40,090 bases of DNA, from contig DATBID010000114.1 in the NCBI GenBank assembly GCA_036557125.1, forward strand, positions 1 through 40,090, in the 5' to 3' direction. This document shows positions 34,479-40,090 of this stretch, one piece after another (the stretch's first letter is position 1; each line of letters starts with the position of its first letter). The notes beneath the pieces are model-generated. The model searched no databases. It saw only the letters and a list, made by a program, of their open reading frames with translations, and was not told the origin of the DNA. Origin of the DNA: PSRJ01 sp036557125 (GTDB lineage Bacteria > Acidobacteriota > Terriglobia > Bryobacterales > Bryobacteraceae). The translations under genes and the position numbers were made by a program.

Positions 34479-35831
34479 TTAGACCTCCGAGAGGAGTCCG
34501 GTGCTGTCGCCGACGCTGTCCTGGTGCACACCGGCTTTGTCGAGGATGGTGAGCAGGAGGTTCGACATCGGGGTGTTTTCCGGGTATTTCAGGTGCCGGC
34601 CGCCCTTCATTTTGCCGGCTGCGCCGCCGGCTACCAAAACGGGTAGAGGCGAGTGGTTGTGAATGTTGCTGTTGCTCATTCCACTGCCGTAGAGAACTAG
34701 CGAATGATCGAGCAGGGTACCATCGGCATCGCGCGTGGAGCGCAGGCGCTCCAGGAAATGGGCCAACAGCGAGACGTGGTAGGTGTTGATCTTCGTCAGG
34801 TTTTCGAGGCGCGCCGGATTGTTCTGATGATGCGAGGCCGGATGGAACGGTTCGGAGAGGTTGAGCATCGGAAACGTGCGGTAGCTGACTTCCCGGGCCA
34901 TCATGAAGGTGGAAATGCGGGTGATATCGGCCTGGAAAGCGATGGTCATGAGGTCGAACATCAGCTTGGTGTGGGTTTCGTGATCGTCAGGGATGCCGGC
35001 GGGAGTGGCGGGCATGTTGATCCCGGAGGTGCTGTTTTGTTTTTCTGCGAGTTGAATGCGTCGCTCGATCTCGCGCACGGTATCGAGATATTCGCCTACG
35101 CGGTTGCGATCTGCGGGGCCGAGTTTGCCTTCGAGGTGGCGCACGTCGCTCGCGACGGCATCGAGGATGCTGCGCTCCTGTTCAATGCGCTCCAGACGCT
35201 CTTCGGTAGTCGCGCCATCGCCGAACAGGCGATCGAACACCACGCGCGGATTGATTTCCATGGGAAGCGGCGTGGTAGGCGTGCGCCAGGAGATGGTGTT
35301 CATGTAAGCGCAACTGAAACCAACGTCGCAGGAGCCGACGAGGCCGCTGAAATCTTCGATGGCCAGTTCAAGCGAGGGCAGGGGAGTCTCCTGGCCGATT
35401 TTTTCGACGGCCATCTGATCGATGGTTGTGCCCGCGCGAATGTCTGCGCCATCGGTGCGCTTGGGGTGCACTCCGTTGAGATAGACGGCTGGAGAGCGGG
35501 TATGATCGCCGCCGTTATCGCCGGGACCGGCGGGCGCGGCGTTCTTGTGCGCCAGGTTGCTGATGACGACGAGCTGGTCTTTGTAGGGCGCCAGCGGCAT
35601 GAGCGTGCGTGAGAGGTCGAAATCGGAGCCTTCGCCGATGGGCGTCCAATTGTTAATAACCGCGCCATGCGGGATGAAACACAGCGCCAGGCGGATTTGC
35701 GGCTTGGCCGCGGTTTTTGCCAGGGGCGTTTGCGCCGGGAGCATGGAATCGAGCAGGGGAAGCGAAAGGGTGACACCCACTCCGCGCAGGAACGTGCGGC
35801 GCGAGAGGTGCTTTTTGGTGATAAGCCTCAT
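34479..35831 (-). CDS. DUF1552 protein with twin-arginine signal
   Basis: A 450-residue exported protein of the DUF1552 family. The N-terminus has a twin-arginine motif (SRRTFLRGVGVTLSLPLLDS), so it is probably exported folded, perhaps with a cofactor. Conserved blocks include CFIPHGAVINNWTP, SPAVYLNGVHPKRTDGADI and LEGKLGPADRNRVGEYLDTVREIERRI. DUF1552 genes are regularly next to DUF1592 genes in Planctomycetota and Acidobacteriota; function unknown. Its ATG overlaps the DUF1592 stop (ATGA) and GAGG precedes it by 8 bp. The ankyrin gene follows 4 bp after its stop. The domain resembles sulfatase/alkaline-phosphatase-like DUF1501 proteins, an inference only. Confidence 0.92.
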   Translation of the reverse strand: MRLITKKHLSRRTFLRGVGVTLSLPLLDSMLPAQTPLAKTAAKPQIRLALCFIPHGAVINNWTPIGEGSDFDLSRTLMPLAPYKDQLVVISNLAHKNAAPAGPGDNGGDHTRSPAVYLNGVHPKRTDGADIRAGTTIDQMAVEKIGQETPLPSLELAIEDFSGLVGSCDVGFSCAYMNTISWRTPTTPLPMEINPRVVFDRLFGDGATTEERLERIEQERSILDAVASDVRHLEGKLGPADRNRVGEYLDTVREIERRIQLAEKQNSTSGINMPATPAGIPDDHETHTKLMFDLMTIAFQADITRISTFMMAREVSYRTFPMLNLSEPFHPASHHQNNPARLENLTKINTYHVSLLAHFLERLRSTRDADGTLLDHSLVLYGSGMSNSNIHNHSPLPVLVAGGAAGKMKGGRHLKYPENTPMSNLLLTILDKAGVHQDSVGDSTGLLSEV

Positions 35832-38257
35832 GGGTTCGACCTCTTGATAACCTTCATTTCAAATGGCGGGCTGGAAACCACGCCCATTACGAGCGACGAG
35901 AAACGGTAATCGTTCGCGGAAGCGTCGGCAACGATTTTACGAACTGCCGGCATGTCGTAGTATTCGAGACCGCGGCCGAGAGCGTAGGTGAGCAGCTTTT
36001 CGGTCATGACGCCGACGAACACATTCGGGCGCGCGAGCAGCATCTTGCGCAGAGTGACGGGGCCATCGATATGCGCGCCATTGAACAGCGTGCCGGAAGG
36101 GTCGATGCGCGCGCCTTCATCGGAGGTTCGCCAGTGACCGACGGCATCGAAGTTTTCGAGGGCGAAGCCGATGGGGTCCATAATTTTGTGACAACCGGCG
36201 CAGACTGCGTTGGCGCGGTGTGCTTCCATACGCTCGCGGAGAGAAAGCGGCTTGCCTCCTTCGCCATTTTCCGGCAGCGCCGGAACATTGGGCGGAGGCG
36301 GCGTGGGCGGAACACCGAGGAGATTCGTAAGAATCCATTTGCCGCGCTGCACCGGGGAGGTGCGGTTGGCGTAGGAGGTGATGGTGAGAATGCTGGCCTG
36401 GCCGAGCAGGCCGCGGCGGTTTTCGTCCGCGACAGCGACGCGGCGGAACTGGCTGCCGTAGACACCGGGGATGCCGTAGTGGCGGGCGAGGCGCTCATTG
36501 ACGAAGGTGTAATCGGCATTGAGCAGGTCGAGCACGTTGCGGTCTTCGCGCACGATGCTGGAGAAGAACATCTCCGTTTCCTGCTTCATAGCCTGGCGGA
36601 GATTATCGTCGAAATCGGGGAAAGCATCGAGATTGGGGGCCGTGGTTTTGAGATTGCGGAGGAAGAGCCATTGCTCGGCGAAATTGGAGATGAGGGTATC
36701 GGACTTCGGGTCGGCGAGCATGCGGCGAACTTCACGTTCGAGGACGGCGGGTTCATGTAGCTTGTTTTGCGAGGCAACTTCGAGCAAACGATCGTCCGGA
36801 ATGCTACTCCACAAGAAGAAGGAGAGGCGCGAGGCGAGCGCGAGATCGCTGATGTGGTAAGTGCCGCCGGGCGGCACATTGGCCGGGTCTGGTTCAAAGC
36901 GGTAGAGGAATTCGGGGCTGGCGAGGATGTATTGCAGGGCGGATTCGATGCCCGCTTCGAAAGTGCCATTGTTGCGGCGGCGCTGGTAGAAGCTGAGCAG
37001 GGTTTCGAGATCGTTATCGGTGACGGGGCGGCGGTAAGCCCGGTGCGCAAGCGCGGTGAGAATCTTGCGGGCGCAGGGGAGTTCGTCGTTCGAGTTTTCG
37101 GGGCGGCAAACGAAGATGCGCCGGCGGGAGGCGGTCTCTTCGACACCGGTTTCGTTGAAGGGACCTTCGATGGTGACGCGGTCGATCGAAGGATCGCCGG
37201 TGATATCAAGACCATCAACTGTGGTGCGGAGGAAAGGCTTCACCAAGTCGTCGCGAAGGGCGTGGCTGCGCAGCAGCGTGGTGGCGGCGATGGCGTGGAC
37301 GCCGGCTTTGACGGGAACGCGGACCGTGAGCTTCTGATCGAGATCTGCGCCATAGGAGCCCGGATTCTGAGCCATTTTGACGAAGTCTTCCCGGCCGCCT
37401 GCTTCGACCAGCTTCAGGCGCGCGCCATCGAGGCTGATTTCGATCTGGTGCGGGTCTTCCATGCCGCGCATGAGATCGAAGGTATTGCGCCACAGGCGGA
37501 CCTTGATGATGTACTCGCCATCAAGCGGAAAGTTGTGGCGAACCAGCATGCCCCCGCGCGTGCCGAGCGGGAGGCCTTCGATGTGCTGGTCTTGGGAGAG
37601 ATCGGGGCGCGCGCGGTAAGTGGCGGTGGCCGGGACGATGCGCTGGTCGCCGATGGCGAGGCGGCTGATATTCCAGGAGGCCGAAAGGTAGCGCTCCATC
37701 AGCGACGGCGAAACTTTCAAGACATCGGCAATGTTGTCGAAACCGTCGCTTTCGTCATCCGGGGGCAGCAGCGCGGTTGCGTCGATATCGAGAGCGAGCA
37801 GATCGCGGATGGCGTTAGCGTATTCGGCGCGATTCAGGCGGTGCATGGCCGTGCGGCCGGGATTCGGTTTGGCGGTGTAGGCATGATCGAGTTCGGTTTC
37901 GAGGTAGGTGGCGAGTCCGTCGAGAGTAGCGGCATCCGGACGAGGCATTCCCTGAGGCGGCATGGCGCCCACGCGGAGCTTGCGGATCGCTTTCTCCCAG
38001 GTTTCGGCGCCTTTGGGGATGTCGGAGAGATCGGCATTCTGGAGCGAGACGCCGCCGGTGCGAAGTTTGTCATTGTGGCAAGCGACGCAGTACTTATCTA
38101 TCGTCTGGCGCGCCTCCGGCGCGGTAACGGCCTTTTGGGCTTGGCCTTTTTGTTGCGGCTGGGCGAACAGGAAAGTACTACATGCGGCGAACAGGATCGC
38201 CGCCGCAGCCCCATGCGATCGCGAGTAGGTAGAAAACGGCATCAGCCATGCATGCAT
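35828..38257 (-). CDS. DUF1592 multidomain cytochrome c-like protein
   Basis: An 809-residue exported protein. A signal peptide (1-32, ending TFLFAQ) leads to a cytochrome c-type CVACH motif (57-61), then in order DUF1587 (MHRLNRAEYANAIRDLLALDID), DUF1595, DUF1592, DUF1588 (YANRTSPVQRGKWILTNLLG) with a second haem-like motif CAGCH, and DUF1585 (GRGLEYYDMPAVRKIV). This is the full set found in Planctomycetota/Acidobacteriota. It probably does periplasmic electron transfer coupled to an unknown oxidation. ATG 38257 starts an ATGCATGCAT palindrome; ATG 38242 is an alternative. No RBS precedes either. It heads the operon with DUF1552 and two ankyrin genes. Confidence 0.93.
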   Translation of the reverse strand: MHAWLMPFSTYSRSHGAAAAILFAACSTFLFAQPQQKGQAQKAVTAPEARQTIDKYCVACHNDKLRTGGVSLQNADLSDIPKGAETWEKAIRKLRVGAMPPQGMPRPDAATLDGLATYLETELDHAYTAKPNPGRTAMHRLNRAEYANAIRDLLALDIDATALLPPDDESDGFDNIADVLKVSPSLMERYLSASWNISRLAIGDQRIVPATATYRARPDLSQDQHIEGLPLGTRGGMLVRHNFPLDGEYIIKVRLWRNTFDLMRGMEDPHQIEISLDGARLKLVEAGGREDFVKMAQNPGSYGADLDQKLTVRVPVKAGVHAIAATTLLRSHALRDDLVKPFLRTTVDGLDITGDPSIDRVTIEGPFNETGVEETASRRRIFVCRPENSNDELPCARKILTALAHRAYRRPVTDNDLETLLSFYQRRRNNGTFEAGIESALQYILASPEFLYRFEPDPANVPPGGTYHISDLALASRLSFFLWSSIPDDRLLEVASQNKLHEPAVLEREVRRMLADPKSDTLISNFAEQWLFLRNLKTTAPNLDAFPDFDDNLRQAMKQETEMFFSSIVREDRNVLDLLNADYTFVNERLARHYGIPGVYGSQFRRVAVADENRRGLLGQASILTITSYANRTSPVQRGKWILTNLLGVPPTPPPPNVPALPENGEGGKPLSLRERMEAHRANAVCAGCHKIMDPIGFALENFDAVGHWRTSDEGARIDPSGTLFNGAHIDGPVTLRKMLLARPNVFVGVMTEKLLTYALGRGLEYYDMPAVRKIVADASANDYRFSSLVMGVVSSPPFEMKVIKRSNP
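38248..38257. promoter_or_regulatory. ATGCATGCAT palindrome, proximal copy
   Basis: A perfect 10-bp palindrome that includes the DUF1592 start codon. An identical copy lies at 38350-38359 and the promoter lies between them. Confidence 0.35.
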
Positions 38258-38275
38258 TGCGGGCAGACGTGCTTC

Positions 38276-38304
38276 AGTATATGCGGCCCCTTAGAGGGAG
38301 TCAA
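38276..38304 (-). promoter_or_regulatory. Strong sigma-70 promoter of the DUF1592 operon
   Basis: On the minus strand TTGACT (38299-38304) and TATACT (38276-38281) are exactly 17 bp apart. Transcription would start near 38269, leaving a leader of only about 12 nt before ATG 38257, which fits the lack of an RBS. Confidence 0.72.
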
Positions 38305-38349
38305 TGCTCCTTCCGGGTCATGTCCTTACCCCGCTAACTTCTTGTAAAG

Positions 38350-38359
38350 ATGCATGCAT
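38350..38359. promoter_or_regulatory. ATGCATGCAT palindrome, distal copy
   Basis: The second identical 10-bp palindrome, 102 bp from the first and 46 bp upstream of the -35 box of the DUF1592 operon. The pair may be a dual operator or chance. Confidence 0.3.
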
Positions 38360-38384
38360 TCGAGGGAGGTCAGTTGGCTGCGCC

Positions 38385-38795
38385 TCAGATTTTTCGGTCC
38401 GGATAGCGGGACCGAATCCAGGCGACGAATTTCTCGGGCGCCGGCATGGTGGAAAGGCGGCCTTGGCGGACGAGCGCCCAATCGTCGAATTTATTAGTCT
38501 TCTTGATCTCGGCGAGGGTGGTGGGGGGATCGAGGCGGGTTTCAAATTCCAACTCGACGACGGCCGATTTGGGATTTTTCGGATCGTCGCGCGGCGCCGA
38601 GCGGACTGCCGCCAAGCCAAGAATGGCAGATTCCCCGCCGCTGTGATAAATGAACACGCGGTCGTTGGGGCGCATATCCCGAATGGCCCGGACCGCCTGG
38701 GGATTGGTGACTCCGTCCCAGACTGTTTTGTGTTCGCGTTCGAGGTCGTCGATGGAGTAGGTTTCCGGGTCGGTTTTGGCCAGGAAGTAATTCAT
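38385..38795 (-). CDS. EVE-domain protein
   Basis: A 136-residue single-domain protein of the EVE/THYN1 family, related to PUA and YTH folds that bind modified nucleotides in DNA or RNA. The usual start MNYFLAKTDPETYSIDDLER, the middle WDGVTNPQAVRAIRDMRPNDRVFIYHSG and the RLDPPTTLAEIKK segment are all present. Function in the cell is not known; nucleic-acid modification reading is inferred from the family. It is divergent from the secreted-protein gene (41 bp between starts) and 127 bp upstream of the DUF1592 start on the same strand, but that operon has its own promoter. Confidence 0.93.
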   Translation of the reverse strand: MNYFLAKTDPETYSIDDLEREHKTVWDGVTNPQAVRAIRDMRPNDRVFIYHSGGESAILGLAAVRSAPRDDPKNPKSAVVELEFETRLDPPTTLAEIKKTNKFDDWALVRQGRLSTMPAPEKFVAWIRSRYPDRKI

Positions 38796-38836
38796 GCGAG
38801 GCTATCTTAGCGTATGCTCATGGGGAGGGGTGAATC

Positions 38837-39589
38837 GTGGTTCGGGTTGCGGTAGTCGTGGTCGCGTTTGGCTTCGTTTCGCCTCTGAACGCTCAGTGGC
38901 TGAATTATCCCACGCCGGGTATTCCGCGGACCTCTGACGGCAAGCCAAACCTCTCCGCTTCCGCTCCGCGAACGGCCGATGGCAAACCCGATTTTTCCGG
39001 AATCTGGGAGCACCTGCACTCTCGCGACACGGCCTATTATCTGAAGGGAATCGATTTCCCTTTTCGGCCTTTGGGCAAGGCGTTGTTTGAGGAGCGAGAG
39101 GCCAACAACCAGAAGGACAACCCGGAAGGGCAATGCTTGCCGCGCGGGTTACCGAAAGCGGATGCGTTCGACCTGCATAAGATCGTGCAGACTCCCGGTT
39201 TGCTGGTGATTCTGTACGAATATGGAACGACATTCCGGCAGATTTTCCTCGACGGGCGGGAGCTTCCGAAGGATCCCAATCCCACGTGGATGGGCTATTC
39301 GGTGGGGCACTGGGAGGGAGACACGCTGGTGGTGGAATCGAACGGGTTCAACGGGAAAGCCTGGCTCTCATTTGAAGGGGTTCCGATTACGGACGCTCTT
39401 CATTTAACGGAGCGCATGCGGCGGCGCGACTTCGGGCATATGGACGTGCAACTGACGATCGACGACCCGAAGGCGTACATGAGGCCATGGACAACCGAAC
39501 TGCACCCGGAACTGATTCCGGATACGGAGCTGATTGAGTTTGTCTGTAACGAAAATGAAAAAGACGCGCGCCATCTGGTGGGGAAATAG
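38837..39589 (+). CDS. Secreted protein of the 'TADGKPDFSGIW' family, paralogue 3
   Basis: A 250-residue exported protein beginning with GTG 38837, preceded by GGGGAGGGG at about 6 bp. The signal peptide is short (VRVAVVVVAFGFVSPLNAQ). It follows the protein at 12264-13130 block by block: NYPTPGIPRTSDGKPN, SAPRTADGKPDFSGIWE, NQKDNPEGQCLPRG, HKIVQTPGLLVILYE, RQIFLDGRELPKDPNP, GYSVGHWEGDTLVVES, LTIDDPKAYMRPW and a C-terminal ELIEFVCNEN. It lacks the Gly/Arg linker of that paralogue. Function unknown; the shared blocks are the best guide to the family. Confidence 0.82.
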   Translation: MVRVAVVVVAFGFVSPLNAQWLNYPTPGIPRTSDGKPNLSASAPRTADGKPDFSGIWEHLHSRDTAYYLKGIDFPFRPLGKALFEEREANNQKDNPEGQCLPRGLPKADAFDLHKIVQTPGLLVILYEYGTTFRQIFLDGRELPKDPNPTWMGYSVGHWEGDTLVVESNGFNGKAWLSFEGVPITDALHLTERMRRRDFGHMDVQLTIDDPKAYMRPWTTELHPELIPDTELIEFVCNENEKDARHLVGK

Positions 39590-40090
39590 GTGGCGGAGCC
39601 GGCCTCGCGCTGTGAGAGACACTGCCCGCTGGAGATCGGGAAGATTTTTCGGAAGTGGACGGGAGGGGTTACCTCCCGCCCTCCTAGTGTGAACTCAGGA
39701 CCATGCAAGCACTGCAATCGGACTTCATAGCTCGGAAGCGCCGCCCAAGCGTCCCGTGTGCTACTTATTCCAACTGCGTTCCCGCACTACCGCGACTTCT
39801 TTTCGGACATCGATGCCGCCCGCATCCACCATTCGGCCCTACTACCGAATGGCAGAGCGGAACACCAACTTTCGAGAAACCTCCTGGCCAGCGTAACTTT
39901 GTTTCCCAGGCTCAGTGTATCGGGCGGGGAGGCGGGTTTTTGTGGGAGTGGGATTAGAAATTATTGAAAATTAAGGAAATATAAATTTGTATTTCAGGAA
40001 GCAGCAGGCGATTTGAATTAGAATTGCAGTTCCTCGTACATCGAAGAGCCGCGCTGCGCGGCTATTTAGGGCGGAACCCATAGTAGCTTA
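39590..40090. other. About 500 bp without a convincing gene
   Basis: Small open frames at 39703-39957 and 39758-39967 lack ribosome binding sites and family resemblance, so I do not call them. The stretch 39950-40020 is markedly AT-rich (runs such as GAAATATAAATTTGTATTT) and stands out from the high-GC surroundings; it may be a promoter region or an acquired fragment. At 40047-40063 a perfect palindrome AGCCGCGC-T-GCGCGGCT resembles the cores at 14081 and 32866, each of which is followed by family-B DNA. Confidence 0.5.

Noticed and set aside
36767..38347. Long open frame opposite the DUF1592 gene
   Set aside because: Antisense shadow; it also spans the promoter of the real operon.
39703..39967. 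Two overlapping small open frames near the right end
   Set aside because: No RBS, no signal peptide, composition like frame shadows, and no resemblance to known proteins.

Overview
The window looks like chromosomal DNA of an Acidobacteriota bacterium, most likely from the Solibacter/Bryobacter side of the phylum. The basis is gene content rather than a marker gene: two very large TonB-receptor-like proteins with an N-terminal carboxypeptidase-regulatory domain, a DUF1592/DUF1552 pair, secreted proteins carrying a 'TADGKPDFSGIW' motif, a reaction-centre-cytochrome-like dihaem protein, a cytochrome c fused to a PHM-like copper domain, high GC, and many short palindromic intergenic repeats. No rRNA, tRNA, CRISPR array, transposase, integrase or phage gene was seen.

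Layout. 29-2029 (minus): an acyl-CoA-dehydrogenase-fold flavoprotein and a cytosolic PhnD-like binding protein, probably an operon running off the left edge. 2257-4572 (plus): aldo/keto reductase and an exported cytochrome c/copper monooxygenase-like protein. 4762-7635: exported tyrosine phosphatase, Ycf46-like AAA+ ATPase, and a HicA/HicB toxin-antitoxin pair with a strong inverted repeat in front of it. 7806-11387 (minus): homodimeric pyruvate dehydrogenase E1 (aceE) followed by a cation diffusion facilitator. 11540-12174 (plus): a LysW-like zinc carrier protein with a long acidic tail, overlapping by 4 bp a small exported carboxypeptidase-regulatory-domain protein. 12264-14067: two divergent secreted proteins of one broad family; a third member lies at 38837-39589. 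14128-21814 (minus): two tandem TonB-receptor-like genes. 22006-24075 (plus): a split B12-dependent acyl-CoA mutase whose specificity residues match isobutyryl-CoA mutase. 24095-26455: an exported metallophosphoesterase and, divergently, a dihaem cytochrome with a one-base frameshift. 26465-31070 (minus): def, mutS2, Nudix, SMP-30-like and BON genes, tightly packed. 31152-38257 (minus): a translationally coupled operon of DUF1592 cytochrome, DUF1552 and two exported ankyrin proteins, with a good sigma-70 promoter. Then an EVE-domain gene, the third secreted paralogue, and about 500 bp with no convincing gene.

The most distinctive features are the interspersed repeats. Family A (core CCGCTCCCT..ACGGTCGCGGCTC) occurs six times and family B (GCCGGGCAGAAGCCCGGC plus a second hairpin ending CCCCACA) occurs at four loci; every copy I found reads in the same direction. 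They are not confined to spacers: two family-A copies supply the stop codon and an identical Thr-Ala-Pro tail to two unrelated genes, one sits between the two mutase subunit genes, and a family-B copy is translated as the N-terminus of an ankyrin protein. The upstream ankyrin gene has a signal peptide made from a different low-complexity repeat. Other leads are the LysW-like protein ending EDWK instead of EDWGE, and the acyl-CoA-dehydrogenase homologue lacking the usual catalytic glutamate.
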